A stretch of 64,000 nt of DNA, from NCBI RefSeq assembly GCF_964340395.1, contig NC_135560.1:14240098-14304097 (forward strand), read 5' to 3'. Source of the DNA: Glandiceps talaboti. Taxonomy: Eukaryota > Hemichordata > Enteropneusta > Spengelidae. Below are positions 44,745-58,800 of this stretch, piece after piece. Below the pieces are notes generated by a model, which was given only the letters and a program-made list of their open reading frames with translations, ran no database searches and had not been told where the DNA came from. A program made the translations under genes and the position numbers. Numbering within the stretch: position 1 is the stretch's first letter; each line of letters opens with the position of its first letter.

Positions 44745-45778
44745 AGCTAGCTGCTAGTTCGTATGTAGCAACACTCGTAGCGGTTAAGGTCTCAGAAAAT
44801 CAGTATTAGTTTTCTGTGTTTAGATGTAGTACAGAAACTTACAGTACGGAAAATGGAAATAATCCAGCACCCCGACCACTTTATTTCCGTTGCTGAATTT
44901 GGCTGTTACAAAAGTAAACCTTTTTTGTAAAGGTATGACTAAACATAATTATGAAAATGTAGTGCCTTGTGTTAATTATTGAAATGTAAAATTATTTATG
45001 TAATCTAAATAGATACTTTCATTACTGAAGAGAAATTAGCGACAGTTAACACACTACACCAAGCTGATATTATACCAGGTCACACATGTCGATGGTGTTA
45101 ACAAGATGAAACGGCCACTCGCATACAATATATTTATGTAACTTCACACGAATTTTTTTTACAAACAATTTCCAAATTTTATGATCAAACAGTTTGAAAT
45201 CAAACTTACACGACATTTATAAATTTCGACAAAATTTATATTACACCTCGAAGATATAACCATGGTGGCGTCACAATTGGAACGTTTATGCCATTCTTGA
45301 GATAAGAAGTAGATCAGACTTGCACATTGTTGTTCTTGCAATCAATCATTCACAAAATTGTCAAAAGAATTTTGAAATGAATAAGTGCCAACTCATTTCA
45401 GAAATAAGGACTTACGAAAAATGTAGGTATCTAGAGACAATTGTAACAGAAAGTGTCTAAACTTGAAGACATGACAGTGACGTCTGTGAGTGTAATCATT
45501 AATGTTACTAATGCTTGGAATAGAAAGATAAATTAATCTTAGAATTATTGGCTTAAAATCATCTAACGCAGCATACACTAGTACGGCTTGAAAGATAATA
45601 ACGATACTTGGGGTCAGCAACGATGCACAACGATCTGACAGACAGACAGGGATGGATACGTGTGTTTCGCATGACGTATATTATCTGTAGCTGTGAACGC
45701 CCTCAACGACAAGGTGTAAATGTTTTTTGAAAGACAAAAGCATAATCTTGATATTTGGGTGAGGGCGTAAAATACGCC
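44745..45778. other. AT-rich spacer
   Basis: Nothing supported. A minus-strand open frame at 45393-45620 and its upstream extension (hydrophobic, about 95 codons) match no family I know. Confidence 0.35.
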
Positions 45779-46190
45779 ATCGACTTAGTTAACGTCATGC
45801 ATGTATGTTCACTTTGTAAAGAAGTTAAAGAAGATTATTATCATTTATTCTGGGATTGTAGATTTGTTGCTTTATTTTAGAATGCAGCTAAGGATTGGTT
45901 TAGTTTAAATATACATAATACATGTAACTTACCTGCCATCAATTGTATCAATTTTTAAATGCAAATATTCAATCACCTTACCACATATACTGGAGTCAAG
46001 GCTTTTATTATATTGATTTATTATAAAGTAGGAAAACAAACAGTGTCATCTAGGAATATACTCGGTAAGCATATTAATATTGATCTTATTTGGACGTGTA
46101 GGAGATTATCCAGATATGTGTTTGTTTGTCTTGTGTTTTGTTTGTACTCTTTGTTTTTACATGTATCCCTTTTCCTTCTTACGAAATAAC
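45779..46190 (+). mobile_element. Degenerate non-LTR retrotransposon C-terminal fragment
   Basis: In one plus frame from 45806 the translation reads CSLCKEVKEDYYHLFWDC, then a stop, then NAAKDWFSLN and, after another stop, ANIFNHLTT-like text. The C-x2-C-x8-H-x3-C pattern with LFWDC is the zinc-binding segment after the reverse transcriptase of L1-type elements. In-frame stops show it is dead. Confidence 0.65.
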
Positions 46191-49100
46191 AAAATTAAAT
46201 AACAAAGAATGCATAATGCGTGTGAAAAAAAACGTGGAAAGTAGCGATTTAGATTCCACAGAGTTTGACATCTGATCAGAGTCCCAACTTGAGCTTCACA
46301 CTCACTCACTAATAAAATGGCATACTGTGAAAGCAACTTTAAAACGGTTTATAGTTGCCTGTGTAGATAGATAGATGTCTAGATAGATAGATAGATGGAT
46401 GGATGGATGGATGGACGGACGGACGGACGGACGGACGGAAGGACAGACATGAACAGACATTCACACAAGGAGGTGCATGATGTGCATAGGTGACACCGAT
46501 ACATAGATAGATGGGGAGATAATTAATGCATTGAAAGAAACAAGTCTGTCACTAAATTAACGACGATGGACAGATATAAAGGGACGCCATCGTAAAATAC
46601 ATTCTGTAAACACTGTTAGCCGTGTATATTACAAAGTACTAGCACTTTCTGTACACGGATCAATATGACTGAGCAAGAACAAGTAATTACATTACGCATG
46701 CGTGAATGCAAGTAATCTAAACAGCGCCATCTTTGAAATCAGTGCGACCGCGAAACGCGGATATTTTGTCGTGCAAGGTCCGAACATGACACTAACATGA
46801 CACCGGTAAGTGAATTTCGAGTAGTATCATAAATCAAATATACTTCAGGTGACATTTTTTGCAAAAAAAATTCCATACGAAGAACACAGAAACGTTTCCA
46901 ATATGCCTTTCTCACCTTGTGGGTGACATTTGGTGTTTTTGACAGTATATGTTTACATTCGTTTGTCGAAACAGTGCCGTGCCAAACATGCATGACTGTC
47001 GCCAATTCATACGGTATACAAAACAAATCGGATTTCATGTATCACTATCCGCGGTTCTTTTTGTAATTGTGAATGGCCGCTTGTCCACTATTATGTTTTA
47101 CAACTTGATACTCTAGTCGGACGAGAATGTTTGATATTGAAATTATCAATAGCTGAAGTAATGTGATATATTGGCAACGGCGTACCACGTATTGCTTGAC
47201 GGAGCCAAGAAGTTATCAGAACTGTACAGCTCTAAGTGTAACGTTATGTGTGTTGTGAACAATAACAAGTATTTGTACAAGGCGATTACGTCTTATTCCA
47301 ACCATGTTCCAACAGATCTTCAGACGTACTGAACCCACACGTTAAAGTTGGTGTACTGTACTGTGTGTAGTTTTTTTTCATAAACTTGCCAAGTTACTAA
47401 TTATTTGATGTAAGAAAACAGAAAAATACAGTCCTGAAACATTCCTGGATACATTTCCGCAAGTCATATAGTTTCATTAAAATCAGTAACGGTTTGATAT
47501 CAAAATGCCATTGAGGCATGTCTCACATGTCCAAAATCCAATTCTGACTTCCATTTGTAGGAAAGTACACAACAAAGACAAACATTGTTTCACCGAGTCA
47601 TAATGATATAATTATCAACAAATTTATCTGATTACTTAGTGAAACCTTGTGCCCCCCTCCTACTCGACTCTGGCATGCAACCACTCAAATATGAAGGGGT
47701 TGACAATACAATGAGTTAGTTTACTGGTTTAACAAAAGAAAATACAAAAGAAATACAACCATTCTTACATGACTGGTTACAATTTTATGGAAGAATTCCC
47801 TACATTTTTAGGGTCTATTAAACTACATAATTTCTCACACAGCCTAGATTTTTCTTGGGGGGTGGGGATGGGGGTGGGGGGGGGGGCAGGAGGAAGGATG
47901 TACTGTGACAGAACCCCATGATACAAGTGTGGTGTACTCGGGGTATTTGCATGGGTGCTCGCAGTGTTTTCTACAACTGTGCTTTCAAGAGCAATTAGCA
48001 AGTGAAAGTGCAGTAGACAACGCCACAAGCAAAGATGCAAATCCCCCTCCCCAATGAGTACCCACACTGACATGGTACTAACACATTTTTGGGGGTTCTA
48101 TTATTGTGATTTTGTGATTTTGTGTGAATGGACTCATTAATTAGATCAATTGAGAAATGTTTCCTAATGTGATTGACTGATCCTGTCTATTGTGCCAGGG
48201 AAGTCATTAATATTCACAAACACATTGAGATGCTTACTGACATCATCTGACAGACCATAGACCCTCCACCAAGTGGGTGGAGGGTCTATGGACAGACTGA
48301 CACCATGGGTAGATTTAAAATGCAGTAAGAATTTACACCTGTTCTCTAGTTCTTAAAGTATGGTATTCACATCGTCGCAAACCACGGCCTGTTTTACGAC
48401 ATTTCGAAATGTAGTGGTAGAAATACATTCGAACTTGGACAGTTACCTGAGTAATAGACATGGGGTTTATCAAGCATAGCTTGTTCTTACCCATTAATTC
48501 AAATTCAAATTCAAATTCAAATAATAACTCTGGTTTGTGTGAATGGGTATTCAATGTTTTCCTAATGTAGTAGTGCACTGTTGAGAAGACATGGTCATGA
48601 TCAATCAACAAAGATACTAAGCTAGCTTAAAATTAGGGTAAGTTAAAAGTTGGATGACAAATATTCAAAGATATATCACAGAAACATCAGGACAACTTTC
48701 GACAGTCTAGTCAAGGTCTAGTAACATATGGCAAAGATAAAATATAGACTACGAGGTGACTCTCTTCTTGTGAAATGTACGGTAATTGTATAGTATAGTC
48801 AGTCAGTACTGATAGGTTTTAAAACAAGCTTGGAGGATAATGACCATCAAATTTGATTAGATAACCTGGTTGATCTAACATTAGAATTTCTTACATTTTT
48901 GGACAATGCCTCAAATGACTGCCACTCATCAAATATGATTTTCATGTATTATTGCTTTGATATTGGGTTACATGTATATATGTCTGAGGGCAAGGATACA
49001 ATCAGCGCAGTGTGTAGCAGAGTGCTGATGTATCTGTGCTGTGAAGGCAAATAACCTAATATCAAGGCTATAGTACTTTTATATTTCTCCACGGATGTTA

Positions 49101-50431
49101 TTTTCATGCATGTCAGGAAATCTAAAAAAATGAAAATTTGACTGCGCCAGAACTACACTATTTTACTTAATTTGAAATTTGTTGGTATAAAGACAACGAT
49201 AAATTACTATATTTTGATGTACTACTAATACTATGTGGTCAACCTCATTTACAAAAAAAGTTTCTTGTGTCAGTCATTGCGCGGTCGACATCATACACAG
49301 TGATCTTGTGGAGTGTTACTGTAGGATAACCTTTGGAGTGCTGAGTTCATCATATTCTACATCCAACATGTAAAAAATACCAGCAGTATACAGTATGCAC
49401 ATCTGATGTTGAAGTTAAACCAACACTGGATTATATCATATTATTGCCAAGTTCTACTCCACTCAACATTGCAATCTGAGCAGTGGAGTCAGTAGGGCGC
49501 CCTCTATGGTGTATTATGTACATGGGTACTTTGCATTTTGGATTGTTATATTACAATGACATATGTGTACACAATTAGTAATAAATAAAAAAATATTCCA
49601 TAAGCTTTTTTAAGGAATGTGACAAACAATTTGTCATCCTTTCATCAGATTTTGAGATATTATTCATAATTATAGCAATACAGTGACACATTGGTTGTCG
49701 AGTTGATCAATTTTTTTCAAAGTTTCAAAGAATCGTGAATGTGTGTGTAACTAAAACTGTCAGGTTGACCACAACACTAACTTCCATTCTATGCAATGTT
49801 ATCCTGTAAAGTGTAAGTAACATAGTCTACAGTTGATATGAATGACTTGCGTAATAGACCTGTGCAGTTTTTTTAATACATTTATTAACGGAATTAGTGT
49901 ATTATTATCATATGTCAACATGGTATTTTTTGGGAATGGATAGTTTAGTCAAAATTTCCCTGTTTTGAAAGATATCCCATTTTTGCGGTTATATATGGTA
50001 ACATCGTCGGTGGAGATTGGTCTCCATTTTGTCTGTTTTTATTCGGAATTGCGATGTCAGAAAGGCACTCTCCAATGACATTTAACATGAATATCATGAT
50101 TCATGTTGAAAATATCATCAAGAGAATGACTGATTGAAAGAATGATTGATATACATTATGGGCATTAGTATATAAGATATGGAATTAGGTAGTCCTTGTA
50201 GGCAAATATGAAATATGATCATAGATGCATTCAAAAATAGCAAACACTTGAATTGAATCATGATTTTAAACTGTATATGAAGAGATAGCATTTAAAAAAT
50301 ATGCAAACTTTCCTTTTCACCCAAATGTAAAAAAACAACCAACTTTTCATGCCAGGTATTGACTTTGTGTACCTGTCCTCAGAGTTGCCTTCCCAAGGTT
50401 GAAGGCTTGTGCCATTTAACCTTGGTTCACA
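46191..50431. other. Gene-poor stretch 2
   Basis: Contains a stepped GATA to GATG to GACG microsatellite (46367-46440), a GC-richer patch at 46715-46806 ending in CACCG|GTAAGT that may be a promoter exon, poly(G) at 47862-47886, a perfect hairpin at 48255-48291, a 26-mer shared with the hAT-like element at 48373-48398, and a TTCAAA hexamer run at 48498-48521. No coding gene is recognised. Confidence 0.4.
48255..48291. repeat. Perfect 16-bp hairpin
   Basis: CCATAGACCCTCCACC, a five-base loop AAGTG, then the exact complement. The stem is GC-richer than the surrounding DNA. Confidence 0.9.
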
Positions 50432-50444
50432 ACATAGATGCTAA

Positions 50445-50546
50445 TCTGTAAGGTACACCGTGACAAGGCGCCCTCACACATCAGTCAACCCTCCCAAGTG
50501 AGAGGAGGCTGGTGAGGGCGGAACTGCATGACGTATCTTACAGTCT
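50445..50546. mobile_element. 102-bp hairpin MITE with 13-bp direct flanks
   Basis: The termini CTGTAAGGTAC and (opposite strand) CTGTAAGATAC pair, with CGCCCTCAC...GTGAGGGCG inside. The identical 13-mer ACATAGATGCTAA flanks it at 50432-50444 and 50547-50559. Confidence 0.75.
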
Positions 50547-50740
50547 ACATAGATGCTAAATGGACACAAAAATCCCTATTCAGAATGTACGCAATTCTTA
50601 TACAATTTACCTGATTTAGTTTAAAAGTCAATTTCTTGGTAACAACTGTAGCATATACTTTAGGATGAAAAGTTGATGCCTTAGGTAGGGATGCGCAGAT
50701 GTAAAATTGGTACATGTACATTTTTGGGATATGCCTTTAA

Positions 50741-51118
50741 AGGAGCACAAGCTGAATTTCTACATTTTTGAGGTGTAATGTTTGCTGTATCTTAGAACAT
50801 ACCTGTTGTGTTGTATTCAGTGAAACATAGTTAACTATCACTTGCTATTGATAGAATTCTAACCAAGTATTTAGCAATACTGCACATAAAGGCTTTGATG
50901 ACAGAATATGTTGTACATGTATGTTTACTAAGGAAATTGCTGTTAATATTATGCTGTCAAGAGTGCTAACAATGCCAGAATATGATTTCAGATCAGAGTC
51001 ATCGAAGGCAGGCATCAATGTGAACATGATACTGGTAAAGTTTAATTATTGTTTTTATATTATACATATTTCCATTGTAGTCAAACTGTTTGTATTTATA
51101 AACTCAGCTTGTGCCACT
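50741..51118. mobile_element. TTAA-flanked MITE, copy B
   Basis: TTAA at 50737-50740 and 51119-51122. The ends are AGGAGCACAAGCTGA and (opposite strand) AGTGGCACAAGCTGA. The 378-bp interior differs from copies A and C, so only the termini define the family. Confidence 0.8.
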
Positions 51119-54100
51119 TTAACTGCCCTCCATCACTCACACACATGCAGACACATACACAAACAAACAAACAAACAAACAAACAAACAAACAAACAAAC
51201 AAACTGACAGACAGACAAACAAACAAACAGACAGACGAACAAACAAACAAACAGACAGACAGACAGACAGAAATCACATGTATTCTAATAAGTTCAAAGG
51301 CAGTCTTAGCCTTCAAATTTGTTCAAATTCTGGGTTTACTTTTGGTAATACGGTAAGCCTAGAAAGCCTTTTTTTCCAGTTTTTTCTTCCAAGTTGTTCA
51401 TTCAGTTCTGTTGGCTTGCTTGAACAAGTCTAGAGAACCTTTCTGTTGAGTCTGTAATTCAAATTGAAAATGAGATCAAATAGTTCTGTTAGCTGATATA
51501 TTGTTAAACTGAACTTGACAAAATGCCAGCAATTTCAGTAGATCAGTGAGTGTTGGGGAGGTGTATTGGTGTCATTGTGAAAGGTGTACAATTATATGAT
51601 TGTCAAAGGTGTATAATTATATCAAGTCCAATTTGTATTTGAGGGTCTCAAAGCAAAATAAGATACCTGCAGTTGATGCTACATCAAGTCTGACTCTAAT
51701 TGTACTAGAGGTGTTGGAATGAGAAAAATGAAGATATACCAAGAGTTGATGCAATATCAAGTTCAAATGTACTGCAGAGAAAGAAATGACCAAAAGTCGA
51801 TGCTATACCAAGGCCAATTTGTACTAGAAGTACATGTATTGGATGAGAAAGAAAGTACCAACAGTCAATGCTTCTAAGGATATCAAGTCCACTTTACACT
51901 TGAGATGTCTCTAAAGAGAAAGAAAGTACCAACAGTTGATGCTTCTAAGTATATCAAGTCCACATTGCTTCACAGTACAGTTCACAGTTAATACATCATC
52001 GTAAACCATGCCCTCTTTTACGGCACCGTCCAAGTTGTTATTTCGCAGTGTCGCAGATGAAATAGCAGCTCTGGTTTGCGAGAATAAGTTAATGGAAAAA
52101 ATTCAAGTACATGTACTTTCATTAACCTTTTTTTTTAAAATTCAAAAGAACTCTATCTTTCTAAGACAATAAAGAAAAACAGTTATTATCTTTTTTACGT
52201 GTTGGATTTTAATAAATGTCAAACTAAGAGAGTAATTAGATTGTGAATGATTTGTGATAGTGGTTTTATAGGAGTAGCGGTGGTATTCTTTTTCCTACTG
52301 GTTCAGGAGAATGTAACACCGCTTGTCAAAACAGTTTGACATTAGAAAGACGACCACCACATGTTGTATTTATGGTAATTGTTTTCAAGTGTGAAAGGTT
52401 CATTGGTTTCATCTTTGACTAATTAGAACGGTTTACACACCAGAGTGTCATCGAGTAAGTCAAATAGGCAGTTATAGCCCTTGGCAAGAGGCAATCTCAT
52501 TGTTACTGTGCCAATACAGGTCCATGAAGGGCACTACAATCTTTTTGGTTCAAGCAGCTAAACGCAGTGTTTTGGATTGGTATTGTCAGATGAATAGCCC
52601 ATTAACGGATTAAAGATTGTTCAAGTGACTCTAACCTCCGCACCTTGCTTTCAGACCATAGTTGAAGCCCAACAATTATACATACGGGGTGGTATTGTTC
52701 ACAGATAACTGCCCTCTCCCCCTACATAGAGTTAATGAGATAACGAGTTGTCCTACCATAGTGGGTCTCTGTATACCAATTGTATGTATACAATCTCAAT
52801 AGCAAGTACTCGCCAAGTGTTGATGCTAACTGAAACCAAGCTGAATTTTCATAAAGTGAAGATTTTTTTAGAATTCTACAGTCTGCAATTTTTAATTCCT
52901 TGGCAACAGGAAATAAGATTACTCGCGGCCCAGTACCCAAATTAATGTCATTTTAATGTTTAATAGATGCAATGTAGCATGTACTCAGTTTTCATTCATA
53001 CACTTCAGTCTATTTGAATGAGAGCGTCTTTCCACACAATGTGTTCGGCGTGCTTTTAAAAGAAGTTTCACTCGTTGGACATTCTTAACTTGAAATAACC
53101 AATGAGGGATGAGTTATTATTCCGTCCACAAGTTCCAACGATATTTGGTTGGTTCACTCATCATTTTTGTCAGGGACCACTGCAGATTCAAGTTGGTATG
53201 GTAAGTTTCCCTTCCCTATCATCTTTGCGGTGATTAAGGGCTTAGCGAACACAAATGTTTTCAGCGCCTATTTGGTTTTATCTCTTTACTTGGAGATTAG
53301 TAAACTTTTGTTTGGAGATTAAACTCACAAGGGACAGTTTACTTTCTAAACTTTCTGTTTTTGGTACAAGATGTTTTTTGCCCATGAGCACCCATTTTCA
53401 GTCATCTTTTGCTCTCGAAACGTTCATGCGTCTTTTATGAAACAGGTTCTGAATGCAAAATGAAGAAGTTGGTGTTGTTGTTTTTTGTTTGTTTTTGCGT
53501 TCATTCTGAAGTGGCTGTAAGGAGCTAACGGTAATTGTTCATTGTAATTTGTCTCTTGTAAGATGATTGATTTTTCTTAATTATTGATGATGTGTGGCTA
53601 CTTTGTTGCATTTACTGGAGTGAAAGTCTTCCCATAGTCCTTTTAGAGATTTCAACATTTCAACTGCCGATCATGAAACACTCGGTAGGTTAACCATTAT
53701 TTTACATGATTTTCTTTCATTTACAGTTGATGGTGACGTTATTCATGTAGGTCATTTACGATTTATCATTGTTCTGTTTTTTTAAGTGTGAAAGTTGTCA
53801 AACTTTATTTCATGACTTTTCGGACCAAGTAAAAAAGTGACCATGCAAGTCAAATTTTTGTTCATAAAAGTGACAATTCACGCATTTTAAACTGGATTTA
53901 GTTATATCTAAAAGAAAGCAAAAAAACCCCAAAAAACCCCAACATTTTGAAACTTTGCAAAACTTTGATGCTTAAGTTGTACAGATAGCTTGGAAGTTGG
54001 ACAACTAAAAGCAACTGACTCATGGCAAAATACAAAATGAATATTTAGTGCCACTAAACTTTAAGTCTTGGGTGACCAGTTTGAGGATAATTTTAATTCA

Positions 54101-55164
54101 GTTTTTCTTTTAATTAATTATGTTTATCAAAAAACATAAAATCACTATGCATTAATTTAATTTAATTTTTTCTGAAAAGCACTAATGTTAGAGTTGTAAT
54201 GCATTGGTTTTGAAAAATTTGCTATAACAAGACCAGCAAGTACTCTCACAAAAGTACTGCTGCTCTTTCCTTTCTGTTTGCCCTTTTTTGTTTGTACATT
54301 TTTTCCTGCATAAGGCTGATGACAGATAACAGCTTTAATACCATTTAAACCATACTCAAGTGGACTTTTTACAACACTAGGATCCAAAGTTGTAGAGATT
54401 AGATTCGAATCAGTAGTTCGTGAAGTACTTGAATCATTCCCAAATTCTTTTATCTTGCACTAAGTCCACTCATTGAGGTCTATTTCCCTCCACAAAATCG
54501 GATCAATAATTTCATTAATTGGGCAGTCTAGTCGGCATACTCATATAAAATCAGAACTTTTAAACGAATTTTAGAACTTTTATGTTGAAGTTGTGCTAGT
54601 AGAGGAGTGAGTGTTTGCTTGTAGACTAAATCTGGAGCAACTAAAGTGCTAACTGCAGTGTAGAGTATATTCTTATTTAGCACTTGCTGTGAGGGTATGT
54701 AGTTACACTCTTAAAAGATGCAAGGCCATCTTAATTAGATTACAAGGAATTGTTCTAAATTTACCCTTCAGTGGTCTCGGTCAAATGATATTAACAAAAA
54801 TCAATTGTTTTTAGTGGGTAATTTCTGCTCCAGGTTGGAAGATAACAGTATTTACCATGTAACAGTAGATGTTTTGTTTTGACTATAAAGACTGTACATG
54901 AATTTTGACAAATCATCTATTTTTAGGATCAAAATTGACACGATATATGGATTAAGGTTTAGAATTACTGTAATGATTAGATGTTTATTGAGGTCTGAAC
55001 TGAAAATGAATGAAAAAACCTCAAAAGATACAAATGTTTTTACATGTTTGATATTGACAATTCCATGCTATGAAATTTGTCGTTGTACATTTGAATGTCT
55101 CATATGACCGTTGCAACTTGATTGAATGTTTGAATATTTTTAGCCAACTTTGAACTTGAAATAA
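51119..55164. other. Gene-poor stretch 3
   Basis: (AAAC)n/(AGAC)n microsatellite at 51158-51270. Between 51590 and 51965 loose ~70-90-bp direct repeats carry phrases like CAACAGTTGATGCTTCTAAG and TATCAAGTCCA. A relative of the AAACCATG/CACTGTCCAAG dispersed repeat lies at 51990-52060. A minus-strand open frame of about 100 codons (54157 to about 54457) contains SPLEYGLNGIKAVICHQPYA and a lysine-rich stretch; no family recognised. No gene is asserted. Confidence 0.4.
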
Positions 55165-55898
55165 ATAAAGGGTATTAATGAGGCAAAATCTACCTGAGGT
55201 CCTCTCCCCCCCCCCCCCCCCCCCCCCCCTTTTTTTTTTTTTTTACCAGGGTTCCCCATCAATTGATGGTACAGCCGTACAAGGTTTGGAAATCTATGTA
55301 AGTATTACCAGAACTCCCCCCTCAGTTACCAGGGTTCCCAAAGTGTTGTCAAAACACTGCCTGAGTAAATTTAAAAACGTGGGTACAGAAAAACATGATA
55401 ATTATCAAGCTTGATTTGTGGCAAAGTGTGACATTTACTCAGCAAAATACATCATGGAATTGATTGATACTGTTTTATTGAGTTGTGTGACAGCCATGTT
55501 TGAAATTGTCATGGTAATGTAAGTACTTCGAATGTTTTGATCAAATACCCTTTATCATGTGATAATGGTGTAGAAAGTTGAACCGATATTGTCTAAGAAG
55601 TGAGCCAAGTACAGAGTACCAATAAAACAGGCGTAATGATATACTGATTGATAATACTAATATCTATTCCTGACCTAAAATATGCAATGACTGCAAACTT
55701 TGAATGTACAGAAATTGACTAAGTACTAGTACTTCAGTATTTTTGCTTAGGGAACCCCGGTAACAGAAAGGGGGAAATATGGTAAAACTAGCATAGTTTC
55801 CAATACATACAAAAATGTAGTGCCATCGTTTTGGTGGCGAATCAGTAAAATGACAGGGGAACTCAGGTAGATTTTATCTGCTTACCGCCCTGAATAAA
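55165..55898. mobile_element. TIR repeat element with poly(C)/poly(T) insert
   Basis: The left end contains GCAAAATCTACCTGAGG and the right end, on the other strand, GATAAAATCTACCTGAG. The interior carries ACCAGGGTTCCC and GGAAATCTATG phrases. Related pieces are at 15637-15760, 31268-31440, 56755-56880 and 62155-62400. The tract at 55206-55245 is pure C then pure T. Confidence 0.6.
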
Positions 55899-58800
55899 AT
55901 CATTGTACTTGATATAGATGTGATCATATTTGCAATGTGTCCATGTTATGTTATCATGTACATTCATTTCATTTTTTGAAAAAAAAAAAAATTTGTTTCA
56001 TTTTTTTTTGGTAATTCTGAATTCAACAGTACTGGTTAATGTAGGTGTATAGAAGTAGAGAAATGCACAAAATATCTGACATGTTGTCGCCTGGGTGAGA
56101 ACATTCCACTTAGCTTGATCGGGAGTCATAGTAGATAATCCAACTTAATCCACCTAACCTGTACCGAGTTGTTTGCTTTGGATTAAAAAAGCGTCCGTTA
56201 TAATTTATTGTCCAGAGATATTTGAACCCAGTGTACACTTGTTTTCATTCATGACTCTGATTGATATAAAAAGAGAATTGCTTTGAAATTCATCATTTGT
56301 GCACTGGACATCCGTTGAGGTAGGTTTAGTTGTGATTTTAAAGAAATTTGAGTACAAATGTGCCTGGTGTAATAGCTACATTTAATGTTCCCGGCAGCCA
56401 TTACACTGTACTGGGTAATAAATTTGGTAGACTATTGTACATTAATGACAGTTCTTTTATACTGTAATGTGGTCTGTAAAGCTCTCAGTTCAGTTTTCTT
56501 TTTTAAGTTTTAGCGGGCTTTAACTTACTTCTCAAAAAGTAGTAATAAAAAGGCAAATATACTCGTAAATCTGAAGAAAGCGTTCACATTTTGGGTTCTA
56601 TCTCACACAACTGCAAAGGAAATATGGGCGTTGTGTTTGAAGGTCACTGCTTTACTCTTGTCACTTTGTCAGATACTGTAATCTGTTTTCTCATTTGAAT
56701 GTTCAATGTTCTTGTTGAGGTCGGTAAAGTAAGTAGATAGAATCACCCTGAGTTCAAGCTCTGTTTTACCAGAGTTGCCTACCAAAATTACACTACAAGA
56801 TTTGGAAAGCTGTGCTAAGTTTTGTCTTACCAGATTTCCCTCCTCTTGTACTGGGGTTCTCTAACCTTACCCAAAACAGTATTTGTGAAAATAAAGTACT
56901 ACTAAGAGAGGAAATGTAAGTGCCCATGAAATTTTGTGATGTTTTACTCAAATTTTTTTTCATTTTTTCATGTGGCCATTCAGTTTTTCTTGATCTAAGA
57001 CTGGCTGTTTATAGCACAATCATCTAAAACTTGTCAAAATTTGAAACTGCTCATGATGTACAAGTAGTGTATTTCATTTGGTCATATTTTACACACACGC
57101 AAAAACAAACAAACCAGGTAACAAGAATGTTTCAGAGTTTAATAATAGTGTATTCAACTTTTCACCAGTAAAAGAAGTTCTTTCAAGACTCCCTTATAGA
57201 CAGACACAGACTGATAAATGAAGATTAATTTTCAATTATACTGATCAAGGAGAAAATAATACCAATTTATCCTAGTTGAAGCAGACTTGCTGTCTAGCAG
57301 TATGTACCTAATGGAATGCACCTAATAAGTACAGTATTGTTGCCAGGGCAATTATACCAACCAGTACCCACTCTCACAAAGTAACAAGCCTAAGTCTAGA
57401 AATCAATCAAATGTATTGTTTTATGTTACAACAGACATTCACATTATGCAGAAAAAAATTAGGCAACAAAAACTGACATCGAAGGACTCGTGAGTTTGGA
57501 ATAAAATGTCCAGACTACAGTCACAACTATTTTAAATTTACATGTTAGCGACATGTTTGGTCTCTCATTCAAATTTACGGTTTCTTTGATTTAGCTCACA
57601 TACGTGTAAAACTTGTCGAAAATTCAACACATTTGTGTACTGTTGCATTTAGTTATGGTGTCTAGCTGCATGAGGTGCAAGTAACAGAGATGGCTGGTTA
57701 AAGTCACTACAATCTCCAAAAAATAGAGAGAAGTTCCAGTGCAAAAGTTATGAAAAACATTGATTACTGTGCTGGTAGCATTGTCTTCTTGTCCTTGGTG
57801 TTAAAGGTATTGTTTTCAATGTTTAATCTGCTTCTAAGTATATTGTGTGCAGCAATGGTCTGTGAAGCAACTCATCAAGTTGTTGTGTCAGTTGGATGTT
57901 CTGTTATTAAAAATAGCACGGTTCAAAGACGAGCATGTTGAATCTTGTCGCTGGACTTCACCAGTGACAGGCAACTTTAAGCTTGTACAACGCCTATCCG
58001 ACAGTATTTTGAAATTCTGTCTGTATTATCGGAGGACCTACAAACTGAAAACTGACCAAGTAGGCAGATGTAGTTTTTTTCATTACTGTGAGGGTCTTGT
58101 ACACACTTTGCAGTGTGTCCCGCCTATTATGTACATGTATGTACGGTCTCCGACAACTTGTAAATTGGTAATCTCAGGTTTACTGCAGTGCATGCACACC
58201 TGGTTTATCTGTTAATGAGTAGTTACCAAAATACACTGTACATCAAACTAATTAGAAGATCTGTTGGTTTTTCCATGATGATAGCAGTGTAGGTAATGAT
58301 GCTAATTATGACAGTTAATACAATGTTAATGACTGTATGAGTACTTTTATCAAGGAGATATGGAATCCATTGATGTAATCTTTCAAATCAACACTATCAG
58401 CACCTCAAGGCAACCAATCCTAGATTGAAATCTTGTGTGTACAGTCACTGATTTATATTTGCATAGCTGTTGTCTGTGTTATTTTTTCCATTGTATGAAA
58501 TCCGTGCCTTGAAAGTCAAGAATTGTGAACACTTTTTTTATGTACAATGGCTTTGATATCTATCTGTTATTCAATAAGTATAAAATGTTTTGTGAGAGAT
58601 AGGTGACAATCCATCAAATCAGGTAAATATACACAAAATGTAAAATTTTAACAGATTTGAAAGGAAACTTGTATATAAAACTAGGAAATTACAGGTAAAG
58701 TTTAACATCATACAATTCCTTACAGTAGGATTACAGTCGTTAAAATCTTATTTTTTTAAAAAAAGAGACTTGTTTTTTAAAAATTTTTTTTTAAGTTTTT

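Noticed and set aside
57847-58215. 122-codon plus-strand frame
   Set aside because: Composition and lack of splice or domain support suggest chance in a gene-poor region.
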